DNA of 21,556 bases from Acidimicrobiales bacterium (GTDB lineage: Bacteria; Actinomycetota; Acidimicrobiia; Acidimicrobiales; CADCSY01). The stretch is taken from positions 1 through 21,556 of the forward strand of contig JAUJLZ010000009.1 in assembly GCA_030447125.1 (NCBI GenBank), written 5' to 3'. The position numbers were made by a program, and so were the translations under genes. Within the stretch, counting starts at the first letter, position 1, and each line of letters begins with the position of its first letter. This document shows, one piece after another, positions 7,148-14,805 of this stretch. The notes under the pieces were generated by a model. It made no database searches, was not told the DNA's origin, and was given only the letters and a program-made list of their open reading frames with translations.

Positions 7148-7250
7148 TGGTACACCTCTACCAAACCGCGCAAGCGTGAGGGACCACCCGATGAGCACGC
7201 ATATTCCTCTGTATGAATACAACGCCCGGAAGAAATGGGATAGCCCATGA
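7128..7250 (+). pseudogene. C-terminal tail of a polymorphic toxin, out of frame with its secretion domain
   Basis: Frame 3 reads RLITRDGTPLPNRASVRDHP and then MSTHIPLYEYNARKKWDSP, with a TGA at 7248-7250 that overlaps the immunity gene's ATG as ATGA. Such an overlap is typical of toxin-immunity pairs, and it is the main reason to read this short stretch as toxin. Base composition is already AT-richer than the secretion domain just upstream. The toxin class cannot be named from about 40 residues. A tiny separate peptide starting at ATG 7191 is possible but less likely. Confidence 0.5.
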
Positions 7251-7651
7251 ACCCCGAAGAATCACTCCATGACGTACCTGTTGCATACCCTGTTATGCGA
7301 AATGAACTGCTCATGACCCTGCGAGCTCTGGCCGATCCCACCTATCAGCAAAATATCTGGGTCGAAAGGAACTTTCCCAACGAGACCTTCTACGATGATT
7401 ATGATATGGCAATTCACACGCTCTACGACGACCTCGGACTCGACGATGAAGGCTGCATGCAGGTGGGGTTCGTCCTTTGCAATCAAACGGAGGCCGACCT
7501 CGTGCATGAGGTTATAGTTGCCCTGGAGCATATCTTTGACACATTAGGCGTGGACAGCGATTTCGAGGTCATTCGAAGGTCAAACGGTTGGCCAGAAGTC
7601 ATAAGATCAGCAAGAGTGGCCTACACTGAACTCCAAAAGTCTCGATGCTGA
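7247..7651 (+). CDS. SCO4402-family protein, probable toxin immunity (134 aa)
   Basis: This is a cytoplasmic acidic protein of the SCO4402 family. Hallmarks are YPVMRNELLMTLRALADPTYQ near residues 14-34, IWVERNFP, then YDDYDMAIHTLYDDLGL, and a C-terminal NGWPEVIRSARVA. I know this family as common actinobacterial genes of undefined biochemistry, frequently beside polymorphic toxins. The ATG overlaps the stop of the toxin tail upstream, so translation would be coupled. Base composition differs sharply from the neighbours: 28 of 60 bases are G/C at 7261-7320 versus 44 of 60 at 6361-6420, a sign of recent transfer. With the toxin largely gone it may be an orphan immunity gene. Confidence 0.75.
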   Translation: MNPEESLHDVPVAYPVMRNELLMTLRALADPTYQQNIWVERNFPNETFYDDYDMAIHTLYDDLGLDDEGCMQVGFVLCNQTEADLVHEVIVALEHIFDTLGVDSDFEVIRRSNGWPEVIRSARVAYTELQKSRC

Positions 7652-7737
7652 TCCCTCATGACCGCCTCTCCTTTCGAAGCGGAAGAGCGTTGAGGCCAGC
7701 TTGTGGCCGATCCGTCCGTTCGATTCCCTTGCACCTG
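7652..7737 (+). other. Non-coding stretch between the immunity gene and the WXG100 relic
   Basis: I see no supported gene here. The frame running through it from 7645 has no family pattern before the WXG100 relic begins. There is no clear promoter or terminator. Confidence 0.4.
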
Positions 7738-7785
7738 ACCATCAAGGTCACCTCGGAGCAACTGGAGTCGGTGTTCAACCAGTTG
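7738..7785 (+). pseudogene. Relic of a WXG100 gene
   Basis: These bases encode TIKVTSEQLESVFNQL, nearly identical to the start of the intact WXG100 protein at 6278 (AIKVTSEQLESVSNQL). Identity extends to the DNA level, with only scattered, mostly silent, changes, and there is no start codon at the matching place. After residue L the match stops completely. This is a small duplicated or recombined scrap of the locus. It shows that a second copy of the WXG100 module once stood here or that the region was rearranged by recombination. Confidence 0.75.
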
Positions 7786-8037
7786 CCCCGAACGGCGGAT
7801 CCTCGGGGCCGAGGCCTACACCGGCGTCCCCCGAACAGCAGCGGTACCTCGCGCAGCTCGGTGCGGGCGATCGATTTCACCGACCCTGGCGGCTACCATG
7901 ACGTCACTCCGAACCCGGCGACATCGAACGTCAATACGGCTTTGGGTGCCAGGAGCCCGTTGTGGTGGGGGGTGAACAGGCGCGCCAACCGTACGCTCGG
8001 TGAGATCCTCCCCAATCCCGCGTTCGGAAGCCGATAG
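7786..8037 (+). pseudogene. Possible toxin relic with a +1 frame break
   Basis: Two frames seem to join here. One gives PEQQRYLAQLGAGDRF (about 7829-7877); the other, after one extra T in the run at 7875-7877, gives TDPGGYHDVTPNP and continues through SNVNTALGARSPLWWGVN to a TAG at 8035-8037, three bases before the next gene's ATG. The stop-then-ATG spacing is like a toxin-immunity junction. The DP-G-x-x-x-x-x-NP pattern faintly recalls papain-fold glutamine deamidase toxins, but their key Cys and His are not visible. This is a weak reading, and the stretch may be plain non-coding DNA. Confidence 0.3.
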
Positions 8038-8040
8038 TTC

Positions 8041-8439
8041 ATGACTTCCCGTCGCGTAAAGGCACGACGGGGGCACGAGGACGAGTGGGTGGCGTTGAGC
8101 TGGTCGGAAGGTCCTCCCTGGCACGTCAGGGTGGAGGGCTCCTTCGGTGCGCATGAGGGACAGGGAGAAGACCTCTTCTCGGCCCTTCTCGTCGTCAGGC
8201 AAGCCCTCGACGAACGCGGATGGCTTCTGCAGATCAATGCCGCCCGATCGGATGCTTGGCCGAGCCAGATGGCGCTCCAGGCTAGTGGTCTGCGTCTCTA
8301 CATCCTTCGCTTGGGCGAGCCGACCGCGCCGCGCGATCTCGTCGCCACCCTGGACGACATCTCCGACGGAGAAGCCGGTACGGTCCTCCAGCAACAGGCG
8401 TTCGCCGTTCAGTGGAGCAGGAGCTTGGACCGTGGCTGA
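8041..8439 (+). CDS. Uncharacterised small protein, toxin-neighbourhood family (132 aa)
   Basis: The ATG at 8041 has a GGAAG about 10 bases upstream. The protein is soluble. After a basic start come GHEDEWVALSWSEGPPWHVRVEG, a helix LFSALLVVRQALDERGWLL, QINAARSDAWPSQMALQ, then LRLYILRLGEPTAPRDLVATLDD. I recognise this as a widespread actinobacterial family lacking a defined function, with the GAR-D-xPSxM and Y-L-x-x-G features, often beside polymorphic toxins. No catalytic motif can be named. It overlaps the next gene by 8 bases, so the two form a pair and may be immunity or accessory proteins of a lost toxin at 7786-8037. Confidence 0.65.
   Translation: MTSRRVKARRGHEDEWVALSWSEGPPWHVRVEGSFGAHEGQGEDLFSALLVVRQALDERGWLLQINAARSDAWPSQMALQASGLRLYILRLGEPTAPRDLVATLDDISDGEAGTVLQQQAFAVQWSRSLDRG
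8419..8423 (+). promoter_or_regulatory. Ribosome binding site AGGAG that sets the start at GTG 8432
   Basis: AGGAG lies inside the end of the preceding gene, 8 bases before GTG 8432. The alternative ATG at 8447 has only a GAGGA at 4 bases, which is too close, so the GTG start is favoured. Confidence 0.55.
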
Positions 8440-8692
8440 GGACAGCATGACACCGACCGAGCAAGGCGGCGCCGGCGAGCAGGCCGAGCGGGAGTTTCCG
8501 GAGGAGCTTCGAGGTGCGGCGGCCCAGCACCAAGGCGCATGGGTCTACGCCATCGGCCCCTCCTCTGATCCGCTCGGCCACGTACCTCCCGAGGGCATCG
8601 TCGGCGCCTGGGCCATCGGCCCTGACGGCGTACGCACCGGAGAGTTCACCTCCAATCCGAACTACCGAGCTCCCGACGAGGAGTCGAGCTGA
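8432..8692 (+). CDS. Uncharacterised small protein (86 aa)
   Basis: It starts at GTG 8432, overlapping the previous gene by 8 bases; an ATG at 8447 would give an 81-aa form. An acidic helix (EQAEREFPEELRGAAAQH) is followed by a compact conserved part, GAWVYAIGP, then VPPEGIVGAWAIGPDG and GEFTSNPNYRAP. The latter motif, GAWxVxxxGxxxGEFxPNPNYxP, is one I know from many small actinobacterial proteins of unknown role. There is no signal peptide. It ends 8 bases before the convergent ROK kinase gene. The coupling to the 132-aa gene suggests a shared job near the toxin cassettes, but that is inference. Confidence 0.65.
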   Translation: MAEDSMTPTEQGGAGEQAEREFPEELRGAAAQHQGAWVYAIGPSSDPLGHVPPEGIVGAWAIGPDGVRTGEFTSNPNYRAPDEESS

Positions 8693-8700
8693 ACGCCGGT

Positions 8701-9600
8701 CTACGCCGGACGGCTGGCGGCTTCGGGGGTGAAGGCCCGCTTCCAGGCCGCGGCGCCGGCCAGGGCGGCGTCGTCGCCCAAGGCAGCGTTGACCACCTCG
8801 ATGGGTTCGGGGAGACCGACTGGGCCCCACTCGCTCAACAGGGCACGCATGGGACCGAGCACGGCGTCGCCCACGAGGCCCACCCCGCCCCCGACCACGA
8901 TGACCTCGGGGGTGAAGAGCTGGGCCAGGTTCACCGCTGCGGCGGAGGCCACGACCACCACCGCAGACCAGATGTCGCTGGCCACGGGGTCGCCGGCCCG
9001 CCAGCGCCGCTCCACCTCCCGGCCGTCGATCTCCAGACCGACCTCGACAGCCAGGGTCCGCAGGGCCGTCCCCGAGCCGAGCTGCTCCACCGTGGCCCGC
9101 CCTTCGGCCAGCCCTCGCCAGTCGACGATGCTGTGGCCGACCTCGGCCAGAGAGCGCCGGCCGTGGACCAACAGGCCGCCGGTGACCACGCCGGCGCCGA
9201 TGCCGGTGGAGACCGTGAGGTAGGCCACGTCCCGGAAATCGCGACCAGCGCCGAACCACGCCTCACCCACCGCGGCCAGGTCGGCGTCGTTGGCCAGGGC
9301 GACCTCGACACCGAAGGCCTCACTCAGGTGGGCCTCGTTGAGCTCGTCGGCCCAGCCCCACCTCAGGTTGGGGGCGTGCTCCAAGATCCCGGCCTGGTAG
9401 TTCACCCGCCCGGGAACACCCACCACGGCCGAGCTCAGCGACCGACCGTCCACGACCTCGTGCACGAGGTCGACCAGCGGGCGCGCCGTGGGCGAGCGCG
9501 GGGTGGCCCGCTCGCAGCGACAAGAGACGCTTCCGTCCTCGGCCACCAGGGCGGCCCGCATCGAGGAACCGCCGAGGTCGACGGCCAGAACGTCGTTCAC
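8701..9600 (-). CDS. ROK-family sugar kinase, probable glucokinase, without the zinc cysteines (299 aa)
   Basis: This enzyme should phosphorylate glucose or a related hexose with ATP, feeding the G6P genes directly upstream in the same transcript. It shows the ROK/hexokinase fold: the DLGGSS phosphate loop (residues 8-13), LANDADLAA with the likely catalytic Asp at 105, STGIGAGVV (131-139) and a C-terminal nucleotide-binding GGGVG. ROK proteins normally carry GH followed by CxCGxxGCxE, which binds zinc. Here GH (155-156) is kept, but the cysteines are replaced by [15 protein letters not shown]. The start is GTG 9600, overlapping the zwf stop as GTGA. There is no DNA-binding domain, so it is a kinase type and not a ROK repressor. 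Exact substrate is uncertain. Confidence 0.82.
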   Translation of the reverse strand: MNDVLAVDLGGSSMRAALVAEDGSVSCRCERATPRSPTARPLVDLVHEVVDGRSLSSAVVGVPGRVNYQAGILEHAPNLRWGWADELNEAHLSEAFGVEVALANDADLAAVGEAWFGAGRDFRDVAYLTVSTGIGAGVVTGGLLVHGRRSLAEVGHSIVDWRGLAEGRATVEQLGSGTALRTLAVEVGLEIDGREVERRWRAGDPVASDIWSAVVVVASAAAVNLAQLFTPEVIVVGGGVGLVGDAVLGPMRALLSEWGPVGLPEPIEVVNAALGDDAALAGAAAWKRAFTPEAASRPA

Positions 9601-11000
9601 CGGCGGGCAGGCACCGCCGGATCGAGCCAGCCGCCGAAGGGAGCCACAAGCTCAGCGGCCGCCGCCGGCCCCCACGACCCTGACTGGTAGGGATGGACCG
9701 GCCCAGGCTCGTCGAGCACCGGTTGCACGACCCGCCATGCCTCCATCACGCCATCGATGCGGGCGAAGCGTCGGGCGTCGCCCTCCAGGGCATCCTCGAG
9801 CAGCCGCTCGTAGGCCCCCTGGCGGGGCCCGAAGACCTGGTCGAACCCGACGTCGAGCGCCACCTGACGAGTCTCCAGAGCATCTCCAGGGGCCTTGGCC
9901 GACAGGTGCAAGGTGACCCCCTCGTCGCCTCCGAGGCGGAACACCATGAGGTCGGGTTCAGGGACGGCGTCGTCAGAGGGAGCGAAGAGCATCCGGGGCG
10001 GAGCGTGGAAGCGCACCACGCACTCGTTGACGTCGGCGGCCAGGCGCTTGCCCGAGCGCACCAGGAACGGCACCCCGGCCCAGCGCCAGGAATCGATCTC
10101 GACGCGCATGCCCACGTAGGTCTCCACCTCTGAGGCCGGATCGACCCCATCCTCCTGGCGGTAGCCGTCGTACTGGCCCCGCACCACCTGGTCGGGTTCC
10201 AGCGGGCGCATGGCCCGCAGCACCTTGACCTTCTCGTCGCGCAGGGCGTCGGCATCGGCGGCCACGGGGGGCTCCATGGCCAACATGGTGATCACCTGCA
10301 GCAGGTGGTTCTGGACGACGTCGCGCAGCGCCCCGACGTCCTCGTAGAACGAACCCCTCCCCTCGATCCCGAACGTCTCGGCCAGGGTGACCTGCACGCT
10401 GTGGACGTAGCGCCGGTTCCACACCGGCTCGAGCAGGGAGTTGGCGAAGCGGAACACCAGCAGGTTCTCGACCGACTCCTTGCCGAGGAAGTGGTCGATG
10501 CGGAACACCCGCTCCTCGGGGAACGCGCCGGCCACGCACTCGGCCAGGGTGGCGGCGGAGGCCATGTCGCGCCCGAAGGGCTTCTCCACCACCAACCGGG
10601 CACGCCGGTTGAGGCCGACCCGGGCCAGGCCGGAGATCACATCGTCGAACAGCTCGGGCGGGATGGCCAGGTAGACCAGCGGACAGGCCGACCCGCTCAG
10701 CCGCTCGGCCAGGTCGTCGTAGACGGCGTCGCTGCGGTAGTCGCCCTGGAGATAGGACAGCCGCCGGGCGAGGGACGAGAAGGCGGCTGCGTCGACCCCA
10801 CCGCCCCATTGGTCGATCGACGTGCGGGCGTACTCTCGCAGCCGCTCGTCGTCCCAGTCGGAGCCGGCCACACCGAGCACGGGGATCCCGTCGAGCAGGC
10901 CCCGCCGGGCCAGGCGGTACACGGCGGGGAACAGCTTCTTGCGGGCCAGGTCGCCGCTGGCCCCGAACAGGACCAGGGCGTCGGCCGGCGCAGGGAGCAC
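9597..11000 (-). CDS. zwf: Glucose-6-phosphate 1-dehydrogenase (467 aa)
   Basis: This enzyme oxidises glucose 6-phosphate to 6-phosphogluconolactone with NADP+, the first step of the oxidative pentose-phosphate path. The nucleotide-binding motif GASGDLA is at 13-19, EKPFG at 139-143, and the active-site signature RIDHFLGKE at 167-175 contains the substrate His and Lys. Length is normal for the bacterial family. It starts at GTG 11000, immediately after the gnd stop with no spacer, and its own stop overlaps the kinase start by four bases. No lactonase (pgl) or opcA-like gene lies in this set. Expression is probably driven with pgi and gnd from upstream. Confidence 0.95.
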   Translation of the reverse strand: MLPAPADALVLFGASGDLARKKLFPAVYRLARRGLLDGIPVLGVAGSDWDDERLREYARTSIDQWGGGVDAAAFSSLARRLSYLQGDYRSDAVYDDLAERLSGSACPLVYLAIPPELFDDVISGLARVGLNRRARLVVEKPFGRDMASAATLAECVAGAFPEERVFRIDHFLGKESVENLLVFRFANSLLEPVWNRRYVHSVQVTLAETFGIEGRGSFYEDVGALRDVVQNHLLQVITMLAMEPPVAADADALRDEKVKVLRAMRPLEPDQVVRGQYDGYRQEDGVDPASEVETYVGMRVEIDSWRWAGVPFLVRSGKRLAADVNECVVRFHAPPRMLFAPSDDAVPEPDLMVFRLGGDEGVTLHLSAKAPGDALETRQVALDVGFDQVFGPRQGAYERLLEDALEGDARRFARIDGVMEAWRVVQPVLDEPGPVHPYQSGSWGPAAAAELVAPFGGWLDPAVPARR

Positions 11001-11918
11001 TCAGATCTCCCGGACCTGGGCCCCGGCATCACTGGGGCGCTGCTCCACCGACTCGACGGTGTGGCCGCCGAACTGGTTGCGCAGGGCGGCCACCACCTTC
11101 ATCGCCGGCGAGTCGACCTGGCGGGAGGAGAAGCGGGCGAACAGCGCGGCGGAGATCACGGGCAGGGGCACGGCCAGGCGCACGGCCTCCTGCACCGTCC
11201 ACCGGCCTTCGCCCGAGTCGTGCGCTCGCCCGGCGATGGATTCCAGACCGGGATCTCCCTCGAGGGCCAGGACCAGCAGGTCGAGCAACCACGAGCGCAC
11301 CACGCTGCCGTGGCGCCAGGCCTGAACGGCGGCGTCGGCGTCGATGTCGATGTCGGCCGCGGCCAGGAGCTCGTAGCCCTCGGCGTAAGCGTGCATGAGG
11401 CCGTACTCGATGCCGTTGTGGACCATCTTGGTGAAGTGTCCTGCGCCCACCGGCCCCACATGCACGAACCCGCCGTCGGCCGGGGCCAGGGCATCGAACG
11501 CAGGCTGGACGACGCCCACGTGCTCGTCCGTGCCGCCCACCATGAGGCAGTAGCCTTCCTCGAGGCCCCACACGCCGCCGCTCACACCGGCGTCGACGAA
11601 GCCGATGCCCTTGGCCGCCAGGTCGGCGCCGTGGCGGATGGAGTCGTGGTAGTTGGAGTTGCCCCCGTCGACCACGATGTCGCCATCGCTGAGCAGATCG
11701 GCCAGCGTGGCGATGGTGTGCTCGGTGGGGTCCCCGGACGGGACCATTGACCACACCACCCTCGGTGTCTCGCCCAGGGCGTCCACCAGATCGGCCATGC
11801 TGGCCACCTCGGAGACCTCGGGGTTGCGGTCAAAGCCCACCACCTCGTGGCCGGCCCGCTCCAGGCGGGTCGACATGTTGGCCCCCATCTTGCCCAGACC
11901 GATGAGGCCGAGCTTCAC
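11001..11918 (-). CDS. gnd: 6-phosphogluconate dehydrogenase, short type (305 aa)
   Basis: This enzyme oxidatively decarboxylates 6-phosphogluconate to ribulose 5-phosphate, making NAD(P)H. The dinucleotide loop GLGKMG is at residues 7-12, then DGGNSNY, the substrate motif GVSGGVWGLEEG, and the catalytic Lys164, Asn168 and Glu171 in HFTKMVHNGIEY. At 305 residues it belongs to the short, single-domain-pair class often called GndA/YqeC, against about 470 for the long enzymes. The frame is open well upstream, but GTG 11918 is correct: a GGAGGT lies 6 bases before it and it overlaps the pgi stop as GTGA. Cofactor preference (NAD+ is common in short forms) cannot be read with confidence. Confidence 0.93.
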   Translation of the reverse strand: MKLGLIGLGKMGANMSTRLERAGHEVVGFDRNPEVSEVASMADLVDALGETPRVVWSMVPSGDPTEHTIATLADLLSDGDIVVDGGNSNYHDSIRHGADLAAKGIGFVDAGVSGGVWGLEEGYCLMVGGTDEHVGVVQPAFDALAPADGGFVHVGPVGAGHFTKMVHNGIEYGLMHAYAEGYELLAAADIDIDADAAVQAWRHGSVVRSWLLDLLVLALEGDPGLESIAGRAHDSGEGRWTVQEAVRLAVPLPVISAALFARFSSRQVDSPAMKVVAALRNQFGGHTVESVEQRPSDAGAQVREI

Positions 11919-13477
11919 GCCTTCACCTCCAAGAGTTCGTCGATGCGGACCCGGCCGGCACGCAGGCCCCGGTCCTGCAGGGCGAGCAGGTCGCCGGCCG
12001 CCTGCGCCTGTTTGAGGGTCGAAAAGCCGAAGGGGCGACCGGGGATGGCGACGTCGACGGGATCGTCGCCCACCACCTGGAGGAACACCCCCGTGGGTGG
12101 TCCGCCCTTGTGGAGCTGACCGGTGGAGTGGAGGAAGCGGGGCCCGATGCCAAGGGTGGTGGCCACCTGCAGCCGGTCGCGCAACGCCATGCGAACGTCG
12201 TGGATCCGCCCGAGGAGCTCGGCGTCGCCGGGGTCGACGAAGGCCTGGATGGCGAGGTAGTCGCCGGGAACGATCTGGTCGAGCAGCGCGGAGGGGGCCA
12301 CCACGTCGATGTCGGACAAGCCCTGGTCGAGCACCCGGTTGGTGGCCGCCTTGGCCGCAGCCACATCTGGCTGGTCGAAGGGGTTGATGCCGAGCACGGC
12401 GCCGGCCAGAGCCACGGCCTGCTCCCACACCATGACGAGACCACCGAGATCGAGGCGGTCGCGGTAGGCCAGCTCCACCACGGGATGGCCGGCTGCGGCC
12501 AGGTCGTCGAGCCCAGGACGGTAGCCGACGGAGACGAAGAACCGGTCGTCGCCGTAGTCCTCGGGCCGACCGAGGTGCTCGCCCACCACAGGGACGACGC
12601 CCGTTCCCTGCTTGCCGGTGGACTCGGCCACGAGCTGCTCCAGCCAGAGCCCGAACGTGCCGATCTCATGGGGCAGGACGAGGGTGAGCTTGTCTCGCCC
12701 CGCCCGCGCCCCAGCGCCGATGGCGGCACCCAGGCGCAACGCCGGATGGTCACGGTCGGCAACGCCAGGAGCGGTGGTGTCCGTCACCAGGGCGGAGACG
12801 CGTGCCAGCAGTCCGGCCAGGTCGACGCCGAGCAGGGCGGCAGGCACCAGACCGAAGTACGACAACGCCGAGTAGCGCCCGCCGATGTCGCTGCGGTTCT
12901 CGAAGACCCGCCGGAACCCTCGCTGGCGGCCCAGACGGCCCAACTCGGTCTGGGCGTCGGAGATGGCCATGAAGCGGCGGCCGTCTTCCCCGGTCAGCTC
13001 CCAGAAGTGCGCAAGCTGGCTGGACGTCTCGATGGTTGTCCCCGACTTCGAGGCAGCCACGAACAGACAGGCGTCGAGGTCGAGCTCGGAGGACACCCGG
13101 GCCACGGCGGCCGGGTCGGTGGTGTCGAGCACGGTCAGGTCCAGGCATCCAGGTGCCGACCCGAAGCTGCGCCCCAGCACCTCGGGAAACAGGCTGGAGC
13201 CACCCATGCCCAACAACACGGCGTGGCGCAGGCCGTCGGCTACCGCTTCGGCGGCCATGGCCTCGAGCTCGGCCACCCGGTCACCCATCTCGCCCACCAC
13301 CGACAGCCAGCCCAGGCGATCGGCGATCTCGCTGGGGTTGTCGTCCCAGAGGGTGTGGTCGCCCACCCCCATGCGCTGCAGCGCATCTCGGGCTACCAGG
13401 TCGTCGGCGGCGACGGCGACGGCATCGGTCATCGGTCCCAATCGGGCGCGGCCGATGACATCGGCGGTTGTGGTCAC
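11915..13477 (-). CDS. pgi: Glucose-6-phosphate isomerase, stand-alone form of the Tal-Pgi type (520 aa)
   Basis: This enzyme interconverts glucose 6-phosphate and fructose 6-phosphate. Two SIS-type sugar-phosphate domains are visible: GMGGSS at 90-95, ASKSGTT to 148, GGRYSALS at 199-206, and ESTGKQGTG with Glu285 and Lys289 near the active site. The sequence looks like the C-terminal half of transaldolase-Pgi fusion proteins, not classic Pgi; no transaldolase part is attached or adjacent. It starts at GTG 13477 with only a weak ribosome site. It lies 29 bases after hemL and begins the pgi-gnd-zwf-kinase set, which closes a cycle from F6P through G6P into the oxidative pentose-phosphate path. 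Confidence 0.88.
   Translation of the reverse strand: MTTTADVIGRARLGPMTDAVAVAADDLVARDALQRMGVGDHTLWDDNPSEIADRLGWLSVVGEMGDRVAELEAMAAEAVADGLRHAVLLGMGGSSLFPEVLGRSFGSAPGCLDLTVLDTTDPAAVARVSSELDLDACLFVAASKSGTTIETSSQLAHFWELTGEDGRRFMAISDAQTELGRLGRQRGFRRVFENRSDIGGRYSALSYFGLVPAALLGVDLAGLLARVSALVTDTTAPGVADRDHPALRLGAAIGAGARAGRDKLTLVLPHEIGTFGLWLEQLVAESTGKQGTGVVPVVGEHLGRPEDYGDDRFFVSVGYRPGLDDLAAAGHPVVELAYRDRLDLGGLVMVWEQAVALAGAVLGINPFDQPDVAAAKAATNRVLDQGLSDIDVVAPSALLDQIVPGDYLAIQAFVDPGDAELLGRIHDVRMALRDRLQVATTLGIGPRFLHSTGQLHKGGPPTGVFLQVVGDDPVDVAIPGRPFGFSTLKQAQAAGDLLALQDRGLRAGRVRIDELLEVKA
11925..11930 (-). promoter_or_regulatory. Ribosome binding site GGAGGT for gnd
   Basis: GGAGGT on the minus strand, inside the last codons of pgi and 6 bases before GTG 11918. 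It fixes the gnd start and rules out the long upstream extension of that frame. Confidence 0.7.
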
Positions 13478-13506
13478 GCTCGGACCCTACCGGGCCGGCC
13501 GATCCC

Positions 13507-14805
13507 CTATTCCTCCGGTCCGCCGGTTGCCTCCTGCCTGGAGACGCGCCGGGCGGCGGCGGCGGCGATGTCGACCGTGCGCTCGATGTCGTCACGGTCG
13601 TGGGCCAAGCTGGGAAAGATGGCTTCGTAGGGTCCGGGGGCCAGGGCCACGCCCCGGTCGAGCATGGCCCGGAAGAAGCGCCGGTACCGGCCGTTGGCCA
13701 CGGCGGTCCGGGCCTCGTCGTAGTCGCGCACCGGGGACGGCGAGAAGAACAGGCCCAGCAAGGGGCCCACACGGGGGACCTGCACGGCCAGGCCGGCGTC
13801 GGAGACGACCTCGGTGAGCGCCGTCGCCAGCTCGCCGGCCCGACCCTCGACCATGGTGTAGGCGCCGGCGTCGAGCTCGCCCAGCACCGCCAGGCCGGCG
13901 GCGGTGGCCAGGGGGTTCCCTGACAGCGTGCCGGCCTGGTACACGGGGCCGAGCGGGGCCAGATGCTCCATGAGATCACGCCGGCCGCCAAAGGCTCCGA
14001 GGGGCAGCCCGCCGCCGATGACCTTGCCGAAGCACCACAGGTCGGGCCGGACGCCGAAGTGCTCGCTGGCCCCGCCGGGGCCGATGCGAAAGCCGGTGAT
14101 GACCTCGTCGAAGCACAACAGGGCGCCGGCCCGGTCGCACGCCTGGCGAAGCCCGGCGAGGAACCCGTCGGCGGGCGCGACCAGGCCCATGTTGGCGGCC
14201 ACCGGCTCGACGAGCACGGCGGCCACATCATCGCCCACGTCGGGCACCCGGTTGTAGGGAACCACGAGGGTGTCGGCCACGGCGCCGGCGGTGACCCCGG
14301 CCGAATCGGCCAGGCCCGCATCGGCCACCCCGCTCCCGCCGGCAGCGAGCAGGGCGTCGCTGTGGCCGTGGTAGCAGCCGGCGAACTTGATGATCCTCGG
14401 CCGCTTAGTGGCGCCCCGGGCCAGGCGCACCGCCGACATGGCCGCCTCGGTCCCGCTCGAGACCAGGCGCACCATCTCCAGGCCCTCGACCCGCAGGGCC
14501 AGCTCCTCGCCCAGCAGCACCTCGCCCTCGGTGGGGGCGCCGTAGGTGGTCCCCCGTCCTGCTGCCGCTCGCACCGCCTCGACCACCCGGGGGTGGGCGT
14601 GGCCCAGGATCGACGCCCCGTAGCTCTGCACGTAGTCGAGGTAGCGACGACCCTCCACGTCCCACACGTGGGCGCCCTCGGCCCGGGCCACGAAGTAGGG
14701 GGTGCCGCCCACCGCCCCGAAGGCCCGCACGGGCGAGCTCACCCCGCCGGGCATCACCCGACAGGCCCGGTCGAACAGAGAGTCGTTGGTGTCGCCGGCG
14801 CTCAC
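13507..14805 (-). CDS. hemL: Glutamate-1-semialdehyde 2,1-aminomutase (432 aa)
   Basis: This PLP enzyme converts glutamate-1-semialdehyde to 5-aminolevulinate, the second dedicated step of the C5 heme path. It is of fold-type I: SSGTEA (117-122) for cofactor phosphate, CYHGHSD, DEVITGFR (233-240), and the PLP Lys261 in FGKVIGGGLPLGAFGG. Length is typical. GTG 14805 is the start, overlapping the hemB stop as GTGA. The substrate comes from HemA, encoded further upstream in the same strand block, so all C5-path enzymes are encoded together. Confidence 0.96.
   Translation of the reverse strand: MSAGDTNDSLFDRACRVMPGGVSSPVRAFGAVGGTPYFVARAEGAHVWDVEGRRYLDYVQSYGASILGHAHPRVVEAVRAAAGRGTTYGAPTEGEVLLGEELALRVEGLEMVRLVSSGTEAAMSAVRLARGATKRPRIIKFAGCYHGHSDALLAAGGSGVADAGLADSAGVTAGAVADTLVVPYNRVPDVGDDVAAVLVEPVAANMGLVAPADGFLAGLRQACDRAGALLCFDEVITGFRIGPGGASEHFGVRPDLWCFGKVIGGGLPLGAFGGRRDLMEHLAPLGPVYQAGTLSGNPLATAAGLAVLGELDAGAYTMVEGRAGELATALTEVVSDAGLAVQVPRVGPLLGLFFSPSPVRDYDEARTAVANGRYRRFFRAMLDRGVALAPGPYEAIFPSLAHDRDDIERTVDIAAAAARRVSRQEATGGPEE

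Noticed and set aside
7191..7250. A separate 19-residue peptide gene starting at ATG 7191
   Set aside because: The frame stays open upstream with toxin-like sequence and no ribosome site, so it is better read as the end of a toxin.
7652..8040. Insertion sequence remnant as the cause of the rearrangements
   Set aside because: No transposase fragment, terminal inverted repeats or target duplications were seen; recombination between WXG100 copies explains the scraps more simply.
8693..8700. Bidirectional terminator between the convergent 86-aa gene and the ROK kinase
   Set aside because: The gap is 8 bases and I found no stable inverted repeat or T-run around it.
10305..11750. A 481-codon plus-strand open frame opposite zwf and gnd
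   Set aside because: It runs across two real minus-strand genes and has shadow-like composition.
11919..12428. Extension of gnd upstream to 12428
   Set aside because: It lies inside pgi in another frame; the ribosome site and GTGA overlap fix gnd at 11918.
12110..13630. A 506-codon plus-strand open frame opposite pgi
   Set aside because: It is a high-GC shadow of pgi with no recognisable domain.
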